A stretch of 64,000 bases of DNA from CAYVQZ01 sp964453435 (lineage in GTDB: Bacteria; Abyssobacteria; SURF-5): positions 14,116 to 78,115 of the forward strand of contig CAYVQZ010000014.1 of NCBI GenBank assembly GCA_964453435.1, read 5' to 3'. Below the pieces are notes generated by a model, which worked only from the letters and a program-made list of their open reading frames with translations, did not search any database and was not told the DNA's origin. The position numbers and the translations under genes were made by a program. Position 1 is the first letter of the stretch. Every line of letters begins with the position of its first letter. Positions 34,877-43,021 of the stretch are shown piece after piece.

Positions 34877-36196
34877 TTATGATGCATGAGCCGTTTCCGT
34901 GTCGGGCCTGCGGTTTCCAGCCATAAACGTGTAGGCGAGAAGCGAGAGGAAAAGTGTGAAGCCGCCGACGGCAAGAGTAAGGAGGACCGTCATGGCGGTG
35001 TCGTGAAAAAACCAGATTGCCGAGAACGTGAGAATAGTAATTATGATGAGGATATAGACGAACGAGTGGCGTTCATCGGCGAGATTGTAATTCGCCAAGA
35101 TCATGGTGGCGGCGATGGGAGTAATTGCGATCCCGAACACACGGATGAGCGCCACAAGTTCGGGCGCATCGGTTTTCGCAAGGAACACGGCCAGGTATTG
35201 TGCCAGCACAATACATGCAATAATGCCGACCAGCGAAAGAGCGAGCTCGATCGCGAGCCCCCGCATCAAAACGGGAAGCGGGTTTTCTCCAACGGCTTTC
35301 TTTCTTGCCACCTTCGGGAAAAGCGCAAGCACGATTCCGAGCGGAAGAAAAAGGAAAGCCTTGCCCACAATAGACGCTGTTGCGTAATAGCCGGCTATTT
35401 TCAGGCCGTCTTCGGCGTGACCATAGAAGTGACGAACCAGCGCGACATCCAAATTGCAGAAGAAACTCAGGAAAAACAGCGCCATAACAACCGGTCCGGC
35501 AAATCTGTAGAGCTCCCTCATGTCAACGGGAGCGTCCTCGAACGTGGTAATGATGAAATCCCTGATTGGCCAGAAGCCCACGGAGAACGCGAGGAAAAAG
35601 GAGAGAACCACTCCGAGGAGCACCCCCCCCACGCCCCATCCAATGATTGCGAAAAGTATCCCCAGCGCACATTTGCCGAAGAACCCCACAAAATAGGACG
35701 ACCCGAGAAAACCGAACTGTTCCCGTCCTTGCAACACTGCCCAGAATACGGGCATGAGAAACGTGACAAAGACGAGCAGGCCCGAGACAATAATAGGGGT
35801 GCTCTTTTGAATATTGAGAAAATTTCCAATCAGCGGCGCGCCGAAAATAATTGAAGCCATAAGTATGAACGCCGCGACGCCCACGCGCTTCAGGCATTCG
35901 AAGAACAAACGCTTGACCTTCGCGTCTTCTCCCCGGGCCGTGTACTGAGCGACGAATTTCGTGATAGTTGTTTGAACCGTCACGATGGGAATTGAGACGA
36001 TGTAAAGCAGTGAGAGGAGAGAATTCAGGGCGCTGTAGCCCTCGGGGCCGAGGTTTCGGCTCATGTAGATATGGAAGTAGAAATTGAAGATGTTGCCGAG
36101 CCCCATTATGACGACGAGAAAGCCTTCATCGAACACCTCTTTCCTCAGTCTCTTCAATGTTTCAGCGGGTTTCTTGACAATCTCAGACTTGCCCAT
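34877..36196 (-). CDS. Polysaccharide flippase (Wzx/MATE-like)
   Basis: A 439-residue membrane protein with about twelve helices. The conserved start of the family is visible: FLVVIMGLGNIFNFYFHIYMSRNLGPEGYSALNSLLSL, that is, the helix followed by the R-x-LGPEGY motif. Such proteins move lipid-linked oligosaccharides across the inner membrane. It is the first gene of the cluster, 49 bases after a strong promoter. A helix-rich end and short hydrophilic tail complete it. Confidence 0.9.
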   Translation of the reverse strand: MGKSEIVKKPAETLKRLRKEVFDEGFLVVIMGLGNIFNFYFHIYMSRNLGPEGYSALNSLLSLLYIVSIPIVTVQTTITKFVAQYTARGEDAKVKRLFFECLKRVGVAAFILMASIIFGAPLIGNFLNIQKSTPIIVSGLLVFVTFLMPVFWAVLQGREQFGFLGSSYFVGFFGKCALGILFAIIGWGVGGVLLGVVLSFFLAFSVGFWPIRDFIITTFEDAPVDMRELYRFAGPVVMALFFLSFFCNLDVALVRHFYGHAEDGLKIAGYYATASIVGKAFLFLPLGIVLALFPKVARKKAVGENPLPVLMRGLAIELALSLVGIIACIVLAQYLAVFLAKTDAPELVALIRVFGIAITPIAATMILANYNLADERHSFVYILIIITILTFSAIWFFHDTAMTVLLTLAVGGFTLFLSLLAYTFMAGNRRPDTETAHAS

Positions 36197-36244
36197 TCCG
36201 ATATGCGCCTTCTCACTTACCCTTACCGCGAGGATTTGTCAGCA

Positions 36245-36274
36245 ATTCTAGCTTTATGGAAAGATTTTTTTCAA
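36245..36274 (-). promoter_or_regulatory. Promoter for the glycan cluster
   Basis: On the minus strand: TTGAAA (36274-36269), an 18-base spacer, TAGAAT (36250-36245). It lies in the 107-base space between hemW and the flippase and gives a leader of about 45 bases. It is the only clear promoter for the 13 tightly packed genes downstream. Confidence 0.6.
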
Positions 36275-36303
36275 GTATCGGAAAAACATGGAGTGGCTCC
36301 GCG

Positions 36304-37419
36304 TCAGGGAAGCAAGCGGAGAGCTATTTCATTGGCAAGAAGCCATCCCTTTACGGAACACTTGATTTGCTCTCCTGCCCACTCCAGCAGTCCGAGATTC
36401 AGAAGTTCATCGAGCTTCTCTCCGAACACATCCATCGGGTGAACTCCAAACCTCGCCTCGAAATCGCGGCAATCAATGCCGTCACTCAGCCTGAGCCTCT
36501 GGATTATCGTTTCGAGAGCCTGCATGCGGGGTTCGATTTCCTCGGAATCCCCGACCGCCTTCCCGCAGGCTGCCATAGCCTCGATGTATTCGCCCGGGGA
36601 AGAGACATTGGCGCTCCTGACGCCGTGCATCCAAGACACGGCGCCGGCTCCAAAACCCAAATATTCTTCGTTTGACCAGTAGACCCTATTATGAACGGAC
36701 TGTCCGCCGGGAAGCGCAAAGTTGGAGATTTCGTAGTGGTCGTAGCCGGCCTCGAGCAGCGTTTCTCGGGCCATCTCGTACATATCCGCTTCCTGGTTGT
36801 CCGATTTTTTGGACAAGACTCCTTCCTTGAGCATTTTCCAGAACGGCGTCCCCTGCTCGATGGTGAGACAGTAAGTTGAAATATGTTCGGGCTCCAATTC
36901 AAGCGCGCTCTCGATGGAGTGACGCCAGCTTTCCGGCGTCTGGTTCGGGATCCCATAAATGAGGTCGAGGCTTATGTTGCGGATTCCCTCGTTCCTGAGA
37001 AGCGTGAATGAATCCATGATGGCTTGAACACCATGGGATCGTTTCAAAAACGCGAGTTCGCGCTCCACAAAACTCTGTGCGCCGAGGCTCACCCGATTCA
37101 CTCCAAGCGAGACAAGCGCCTGTATTTTCCGTCGCGTGAGGGTACTCGGGTTCGCTTCAATCGTTACCTCGGCCCCATGAGAAATTTTAAAACGGCCGGC
37201 CAGGCATTGAAGAAGCCGATTCAGTTGACCCGTGGAAAGTGTGGTCGGTGTTCCCCCGCCAATATAGAGCGTGCTCGCCCAAAGAGGAGGCGCCGAGGCG
37301 ACCTCACGGAACAACGCTTCAAGGTAAGAAGCGACGCTGGCATCAAGCGGCACGGAAGCAAAATCACAGTAAGGACATTTGGATTCGCAATATGGGATAT
37401 GAACGTAGATTGCGGTCAT
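36304..37419 (-). CDS. hemW: HemW-like radical SAM haem chaperone
   Basis: Radical SAM protein of the HemN/HemW family. Motif IPYCESKCPYCDF gives C-x3-C-x2-C; YIGGGTPTTLS and SLDLIYGIPNQT follow, and a C-terminal HemN_C domain ends the protein. HemW is a haem-trafficking protein rather than the oxygen-independent coproporphyrinogen oxidase; the extra N-terminal residues of that oxidase are absent. I start at the ATG at 37419, giving MTAIYVHIPYC; a longer frame overlaps lepB. It follows lepB and lepA on the same strand, a common gene order. Confidence 0.9.
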   Translation of the reverse strand: MTAIYVHIPYCESKCPYCDFASVPLDASVASYLEALFREVASAPPLWASTLYIGGGTPTTLSTGQLNRLLQCLAGRFKISHGAEVTIEANPSTLTRRKIQALVSLGVNRVSLGAQSFVERELAFLKRSHGVQAIMDSFTLLRNEGIRNISLDLIYGIPNQTPESWRHSIESALELEPEHISTYCLTIEQGTPFWKMLKEGVLSKKSDNQEADMYEMARETLLEAGYDHYEISNFALPGGQSVHNRVYWSNEEYLGFGAGAVSWMHGVRSANVSSPGEYIEAMAACGKAVGDSEEIEPRMQALETIIQRLRLSDGIDCRDFEARFGVHPMDVFGEKLDELLNLGLLEWAGEQIKCSVKGWLLANEIALRLLP

Positions 37420-37442
37420 TGCCGGCGGGAGAGCCCGATTGT

Positions 37443-38141
37443 TCAGCGCACCAGCCCTATCCTGTTGGGCGGCCAATAGATTGCGACAGCCTTTCCGATT
37501 ATGTTCTCCCGCGGCACAAAGCCCCAGAAGCGGCTGTCGCGACTGTTGAGAGCGTTGTCGCCAAGCATGTAGTAATGCCCCGGAGGAATCCGGATTTCTC
37601 CCTTCCCATGATCACCGGTCGGGTAGTAAACCCGATTTGCTATCACATCCGGCTCGGTAAGTGGGCGGTCGTTAATGTAAATATGGCCCCCTCCCCGGAT
37701 GAGGTCATTTTCGCCCGGATTCCACGAGGGATTTTCAGGTACGATTTCCAGAGCTTCCCCTCCCACTCCGACAATCCTCTTTATGAAATCCTTCTTTTGA
37801 TCAAGGCCGCTTATTCCCTTTGTTCCAAAGACAACGACATCTCCCCTTTTCGGCTCCGCCAGCGGCAAAAGCCTGTAATCGGTGAAGGGGATCGGAATTC
37901 CGTATACGAATTTGAGAACGATTATCTTATCGCCGCGCCCATAGTTCATTGCCCCGCGCAGCGTTGGCTCCATACTGCCTGTGGGGATCTTGAATGTTTG
38001 AAGAAAAAACGTGCGAATGAAAAGAGCCAACAAAACAGCGTAAATAATGGTCTTGACCCATTCCCATAGGATCGATTCGCCCTGTTGCTCCGTCGTGACT
38101 CTCTCGTCCGTCTCAGGAATCGCTTTCGACATTCCCTGCAA
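37443..38141 (-). CDS. lepB: Signal peptidase I
   Basis: Removes signal peptides from exported proteins at the outer face of the inner membrane. One N-terminal helix (about 29-48). The catalytic serine is S56 in IPTGSMEPTL and the general-base lysine is K121 in DFIKRIVG. Box E GDNALNSRDSRFWG is complete. Length 232 is normal. Start may be the first ATG (38141) or the fourth residue. Confidence 0.95.
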   Translation of the reverse strand: MQGMSKAIPETDERVTTEQQGESILWEWVKTIIYAVLLALFIRTFFLQTFKIPTGSMEPTLRGAMNYGRGDKIIVLKFVYGIPIPFTDYRLLPLAEPKRGDVVVFGTKGISGLDQKKDFIKRIVGVGGEALEIVPENPSWNPGENDLIRGGGHIYINDRPLTEPDVIANRVYYPTGDHGKGEIRIPPGHYYMLGDNALNSRDSRFWGFVPRENIIGKAVAIYWPPNRIGLVR

Positions 38142-38173
38142 ATCCTTTCCCGTGCCCGGCTTTCCGAATGATT

Positions 38174-39970
38174 CTATTCAACTTGGAAAACGGCCATAAA
38201 CGCCTCTTGCGGAAGTTCAACGTTGCCGACCTGCTTCATTCTCTTCTTTCCTTCCTTCTGTCGCTGCAACAGTTTTCTCTTCCTGGTGATATCCCCCCCG
38301 TAGCACTTTGCGGTCACGTTCTTGCGAAGCGGTTTGACGGTTTCTCGTGCGATGACTCGGCTGCCGATTGCAGCCTGGATGATGACTTCGAATAATTGGC
38401 GGGGGACGATTTTCCGGAGCTTCTCCACCAACTGTCTTCCTCTCGTATATGCTTTGTCCCTGTGAACTATGCACGAGAGCGCATCGATTGAATTTCCGTT
38501 CAACAGTATATCAAGTTTGACCAGGTCCGACCTGCGAAAACCCAAAAGCTCGTAATCGAACGACGCATACCCCCGGGTCGCCGATTTCAAACCGTCATAG
38601 AAGTCCAGAACAATTTCGCTGAGAGGAAGGTCGTAGTTGATCAGCACCTTTTGAGAGTCGAGGTACTGAGTGTCTTTATGCTCTCCTCTTCGGGAGGCGC
38701 ATAACTGACATACCGTTCCGATATAGTCCGGGGGAGTCATTATGCTGGCTCGGATGTACGGTTCTTCAAGATATTGAATGCATGCCGGTTGCGGAAGCTT
38801 GGACGGATTATCGATATCGACTTGGCCGCCGTCGGTGATATGCACGCGAAAGACCACGGAAGGCGCCGTCGTAACGAGCGAGAGACCAAACTCGCGTTCC
38901 AGACGCTCTTGAATTATCTCCATATGGAGCATGCCCAGAAAGCCACACCTGAAACCAAAGCCGAGGGCATTGGACGTTTCCGGCTCGGCATGGAACGAAC
39001 TGTCGTTCAACCGCAGCTTTTCCAGGGATGACCGCAGAACGTCGAAACCGCCGGGGTCACCAGGATACATCCCACAGAACACCATCGGTTTGATTGGCTT
39101 ATAACCGGGAAGCGCTTTTGAAGCAGGATTGTCTCCCGCAGTCAGAGTGTCGCCGATTTTTATATCTCGGAGACTCTTCATGTTGGCAATGACATAGCCT
39201 ACCTCGCCGGCTCGGAGTTCGCTGACGAGCACTTCCTCTAACTTAAAAATGCCGACTTCCTCCACCTCATAGTGGCGGTTCGTCGCCATGGAAATGATTT
39301 TCTGTCCCGGCCTGATACATCCGTCAACCACGCGGATATAGGCGATTGCGCCCCGGAATGAATTATAGACGGAATCGAAAATCACAGCTCGCAGCGGAGC
39401 GTTGTCATCGCCGCGGGGAGGCGGAACCCGGCTTACCACAGCATCGAGGATTTCCCTTGCCCCCGTGCCGTCCTTTGCGCTCGCGAGGATTATGGTTTCC
39501 GGGTCGATCCCGACGATATCGGCTATCTGGTGCGTGACCTCATCGATTCGAGCGTTCGGAAGGTCAATCTTGTTAATTACGGGAATTATTTCCAGATTCC
39601 GCTCAGTGGCAAGATATGCGTTCGCAAGGGTTTGCGCCTGCACCCCCTGCACGGCGTCAACGAGCAAGAGCGCTCCCTCGCAAGCATCGAGACTTCGAGC
39701 CACCTCGTAGGAAAAATCCACATGGCCCGGCGTATCGATCAGATTCAAAAAATATGTCTTTCCGTTGGATGCCTCATAGTTCACGCGAATAGCGGCGGCC
39801 TTGATGGTGATACCCCGCTCTCGCTCGATATCCATTGTGTCGAGCGTCTGCTCTCTCAGCTCGCGCGCCGGGACCGCGTGCGTGATCTCGAGGATTCTAT
39901 CGGCCAGGGTGGACTTACCATGGTCAATATGCGCAATTATGCAAAAATTTCGTATTTTTTCTCTGAGCAT
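38174..39970 (-). CDS. lepA: Elongation factor 4
   Basis: Ribosome-bound GTPase that can back-translocate tRNA. G1 is AHIDHGKST, G2 region RGITIKA, G3 DTPGH and G4 NKIDLP. The LepA-specific C-terminal domain ends the protein (SIDALSCIVH, AKCYGGDITRKRKLL). I start at the ATG at 39970, giving MLREKIRNFCIIAHIDHG as in other LepA proteins; a GTG at 39991 is possible. First gene of lepA-lepB-hemW. Confidence 0.96.
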   Translation of the reverse strand: MLREKIRNFCIIAHIDHGKSTLADRILEITHAVPARELREQTLDTMDIERERGITIKAAAIRVNYEASNGKTYFLNLIDTPGHVDFSYEVARSLDACEGALLLVDAVQGVQAQTLANAYLATERNLEIIPVINKIDLPNARIDEVTHQIADIVGIDPETIILASAKDGTGAREILDAVVSRVPPPRGDDNAPLRAVIFDSVYNSFRGAIAYIRVVDGCIRPGQKIISMATNRHYEVEEVGIFKLEEVLVSELRAGEVGYVIANMKSLRDIKIGDTLTAGDNPASKALPGYKPIKPMVFCGMYPGDPGGFDVLRSSLEKLRLNDSSFHAEPETSNALGFGFRCGFLGMLHMEIIQERLEREFGLSLVTTAPSVVFRVHITDGGQVDIDNPSKLPQPACIQYLEEPYIRASIMTPPDYIGTVCQLCASRRGEHKDTQYLDSQKVLINYDLPLSEIVLDFYDGLKSATRGYASFDYELLGFRRSDLVKLDILLNGNSIDALSCIVHRDKAYTRGRQLVEKLRKIVPRQLFEVIIQAAIGSRVIARETVKPLRKNVTAKCYGGDITRKRKLLQRQKEGKKRMKQVGNVELPQEAFMAVFQVE

Positions 39971-40395
39971 AGTTTGGAATAAAATGAACACCGAAATTTT
40001 TTGAATATAAACAGTTAATTATACCAAAAGAGGGAAAACCCTTCAATAACGAAACTCGCGAGCGGGAAGATCTTCTTGTTCGGGAAATCGGCTGCGCCCC
40101 AATTCGGGGCAGATGCCTCGGCAAAACCCTGGCCGCCGTCTGCATGATGGGGATCGGGCACGCCGTGCTTCCCGAAACGATTTATTGTTTCGCCGATCAC
40201 GATAGATTGCAGAGAGCCATTCGGCGCATCATGGAAGAAGGACAATCTATCGATAGGATTATCACTCTCAATCAGGGAAAAGGAGGCGCCCCGCCGAGGC
40301 TCGAGAACCCTCTTAATGCGGGAGAGAGCTTGTTTGACCCGGAGATTCGTTCCTTTGACTTACGAGGGGTGATTTCCGTGTTCGAAGATTCCGTG
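39971..40395. other. 425-base intergenic region upstream of lepA
   Basis: It holds the lepA promoter at its left end. The rest has no gene I can support. A plus-strand frame is open from 39988 to 40518 and reads protein-like, but it has no start codon before 40144 and runs 120 bases into the kinase gene on the other strand. It may be a decayed gene or chance. Confidence 0.4.
40018..40046 (-). promoter_or_regulatory. Promoter for lepA-lepB-hemW
   Basis: On the minus strand: TTGAAG (40046-40041), a 17-base spacer, TATAAT (40023-40018). It is about 50 bases upstream of the lepA start. Confidence 0.65.
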
Positions 40396-42204
40396 TCAAT
40401 CGTTCAGGGGAATGCGTTTGACGAGGTCCGCGACCGAGAAAGGCCGCAGGTCGGCCATGATGGACTCAAGTTCCGCCTGCTTGCTGCGGATCGCGGCGGT
40501 GATTTCTCGTACGTTTGAGAGTTTCTCGTTCGCTTCCGGGTTGGCGCGCTGCACCGACTTGATTCTTTCTCGCGGGATGTTTGCGAAACCGGCGCCGGTT
40601 CGGATGCGTACTGCATCCGGGTCCTCGAAGACGATGCGGCATTTGATGTCCCTCCCGTTGGTCAGCTCGATTGTATCAAGAAACCCGCCGCCGGGCGCCT
40701 CGCCCCGTGCCAGCCGGAGTTCATGTTCGAGCGCTATCAGCGATGCTTCCAGTCTCGCTATCTCGGACGTCCTGGCATACAGTTCGGTGGCGCCATCATA
40801 AACATTGCCGGCGAGAAGATGAATGCTTCGCTCCGAGAAAAAATCTCCACGATTTCTCCTTTTCTCCGCCATATCCCAAGCCCGGAAACAACAGGGCATC
40901 TGTTGGGGGTTCGTCATCCTCCTCAAACATTCGATGAAATCGGACAGCGGTTTCGACCCGATGCGAAACGAGACACCCTCCGAGGCGCACTCCTCCTCGA
41001 CCTTCACCTCCTCACACGATTGCCGAAGGTTTGTTTCCAGTCTGGCGAGGCGTTTCAGCGCTCTCTCAGGGGTCTCCGTTTTGACCGTGCCGGTGACGAC
41101 CACCGCATGGCCTTCCACCTCCACCGATATGATTTCCGAATCATTTGCAAGCGCAACGGGAGACTTGATAAGAACCGGAATCATGTCCGCAGCCGCCATG
41201 TTCCTCGCCTGCTCCAGTTCACGTCTGGCCGGAGCTGAATCGGCGGCCAGAACCTTGTCCGGCAGCTTGAGGCCGCCGATTGTATGAATGCCGATACCCC
41301 CTGCCATCGCAACGAAGAGCATACCCATAATGGCTTTCGCCATCAGGCGGCGTTTCGGGCGAGTGGCCTGAAGGGGGGCCGACGAGGGTTTTCTCGATCG
41401 CAGGCGCTTGAGGCTCGTGAGAAGCTCTTCACAATTTTGATGTCGATGGGCAGGGTCTTTGGCCATCATCGTGAGGATGACGCACTCGACCTCGGAAGGA
41501 ATCTCCAAGTTGACCGACCGCGGAGGCGGCGGCTCCTCTGTCTGAATTTTCCTGATCAGCCCAAGCAGCGAATCGGCCTGAAACGGCGCTTTTCCCGTCA
41601 TGAGTTCGTAGAAGACGGCGCCGAGCGAATAGATGTCGCTCAGCGCAGTGGCGGATGCGCCCGAGGCCTGTTCGGGAGAGAGATAGTGCGGTGTGCCGAG
41701 CACCGCCCCCTCCGTCGTCAGACGCTCTATCGAGTCGTGAAGCGCAAGACCGAAGTCGGCGAGCTTCACTCTACCGGATTTGTCTATAAGGATGTTACCG
41801 GGTTTGATGTCTCTGTGAACCATTCCGTGCTTGTGTATGTGATTGAGAGCGTTTGCGACCCCGCCAATTATGCCGATGGCCCGGGCTGCCGGGAGAGTTT
41901 GCTGCCGGTGAAGAACCTTATCCAGGGAATAGCCATCGATGAACTCCATGGTGTAGTAATAGGCTTGTCCCTCTTGTCCGACGTTAAAAATCTGAACGAC
42001 ATTCGGATGATTGAGCTTGGCGATGGAGCGCGCTTCGTTCATGAAGCGCTCGACAAATGTCGAGTTTTCGGTCACATGAGGGGGAAGGACCTTCATGGCG
42101 ACCATTCGGCCGAGTGAAATCTGTTCGGCCTTGTAGACAATGCCCATGCCGCCCCTGCCGAGTTCGGAGAGTATTTTGTGACCGCCTATGGTCTTTCCAA
42201 TCAT
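40396..42204 (-). CDS. Transmembrane Ser/Thr protein kinase with novel extracytoplasmic region
   Basis: Hanks-type kinase (residues 7-270): glycine loop GRGGMG (16-21), K38 in AMKVL, HRDIKPGN with D132, and D150-F151-G152. One membrane helix at about 290-311. The outer part (312-602) has no PASTA repeats. It includes a BON-like strand pattern (VEVEGHAVVVTGTVKT), three to four scattered cysteines, a helical stretch, and near the end a small beta-barrel-like segment (IELTNGRDIKCRIVFED). I chose the ATG at 42204; a GTG at 42225 is possible. It is a lone gene flanked by non-coding DNA, so its targets are unknown. Confidence 0.9.
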   Translation of the reverse strand: MIGKTIGGHKILSELGRGGMGIVYKAEQISLGRMVAMKVLPPHVTENSTFVERFMNEARSIAKLNHPNVVQIFNVGQEGQAYYYTMEFIDGYSLDKVLHRQQTLPAARAIGIIGGVANALNHIHKHGMVHRDIKPGNILIDKSGRVKLADFGLALHDSIERLTTEGAVLGTPHYLSPEQASGASATALSDIYSLGAVFYELMTGKAPFQADSLLGLIRKIQTEEPPPPRSVNLEIPSEVECVILTMMAKDPAHRHQNCEELLTSLKRLRSRKPSSAPLQATRPKRRLMAKAIMGMLFVAMAGGIGIHTIGGLKLPDKVLAADSAPARRELEQARNMAAADMIPVLIKSPVALANDSEIISVEVEGHAVVVTGTVKTETPERALKRLARLETNLRQSCEEVKVEEECASEGVSFRIGSKPLSDFIECLRRMTNPQQMPCCFRAWDMAEKRRNRGDFFSERSIHLLAGNVYDGATELYARTSEIARLEASLIALEHELRLARGEAPGGGFLDTIELTNGRDIKCRIVFEDPDAVRIRTGAGFANIPRERIKSVQRANPEANEKLSNVREITAAIRSKQAELESIMADLRPFSVADLVKRIPLND

Positions 42205-42344
42205 GAATTTAGAGTCCTCGCACACCTTTCCGTGGCGTCAGGGAAGATGCAAGATACTTGCCAAGTCGGCGACAATTCATGCGCCCGGGAGCGAGCGGCC
42301 AATTCGGGGCTATTTGGAGTGTGTCCCCACGATTGATTCTGAGC

Positions 42345-42411
42345 GTTGTTCGCTTCGGGGACAGTCCCGATTCTACGGCACTTCGTGCCCGTAAATCTGG
42401 GACAGTCCCCT
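42345..42411 (+). repeat. Repeat core, copy 1
   Basis: 67 bases identical to copy 2 at 42766-42832, containing two GGGACAGTCCC palindromes around a GGCAC-TTC-GTGCC hairpin. Confidence 0.85.
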
Positions 42412-42765
42412 TCGCTCGGCAATCGTGAGACGGGCTCTTTGGGGATATTTGAGGGGCGAGATAGTCGAAAATGGCTATTTTCAAAGAGAAAAAGCGGCGC
42501 AAATTCGAGCGAACATGGCCGTTTTCCCCCGCGGAAATACGGATTAATTCATGCGCCCAAAGGGCGCAGAGAGCACAGTGCGGCGGAGCCGCAACCAAAT
42601 TTCGGTTCAGGGACAGTCAATATGTCCCACGGTCGGTAATCCGTGCTTCGGGGGCAGTCCGCCAATCTATCCCGCGAGTCCGCGGGATTTCGCTCCGCTC
42701 AGCGCAAAAGACGGGGGGATTCCGTAATTGGGTACAGTGAGCGTGTCCCACGATTCATGGTGAAG

Positions 42766-42832
42766 GTTGTTCGCTTCGGGGACAGTCCCGATTCTACGGC
42801 ACTTCGTGCCCGTAAATCTGGGACAGTCCCCT
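42766..42832 (+). repeat. Repeat core, copy 2
   Basis: Second copy of the 67-base core in the same orientation. Its outer arms (GTGTCCCACGATT at 42743 and AATCGTGGGACGG ending 42854) are the better-preserved inverted pair. Confidence 0.85.
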
Positions 42833-43021
42833 GCGCTTGGTAATCGTGGGACGGATTCACAGTCCCGATTCTATCCCGCGGGACGCGGGACTTTGTGTCC
42901 GTAAATCAGAGACAGTCCCTTTCGCTCTGTATCACGTTGTCAACCTTGACATTATGAAATTCGCAGCGTGAAAGTCACAACAGAAATTCATCATTTTCAC
43001 AGATAGTACTCAAGGGAGATT

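Larger units (their letters stand above)
42205..43021. repeat. Gene-free block of nested palindromic repeats (REP/MITE-like)
   Basis: About 800 bases without a credible gene. Two full repeat units lie at 42321-42434 and 42743-42854 and share a 67-base identical core (42345-42411 and 42766-42832). Each unit is a nested palindrome: outer arms GTGTCCCACGATT / AATCGTGGGAC, middle arms built on GGGGACAGTCCC, inner hairpin GGCACTTCGTGCC. Degenerate copies occur near 42602-42700 and 42850-42935, with other stems such as ATCCCGCGAGTCCGCGGGAT. The structure is like repeats moved by IS200/Y1-type transposases, but none is encoded here. Confidence 0.75.

Noticed and set aside
34886..35854. 322-residue plus-strand open frame rich in charged residues
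   Set aside because: Antisense to the flippase; the charge pattern is the reverse complement of membrane helices.
36304..37419. Oxygen-independent coproporphyrinogen III oxidase (hemN)
   Set aside because: Lacks the extra N-terminal region of HemN and has the HemW form and the lepA-linked gene order.
42205..43021. CRISPR array
   Set aside because: Only two well-kept units about 420 bases apart, each internally palindromic and over 110 bases long, with no regular spacers and no cas genes.
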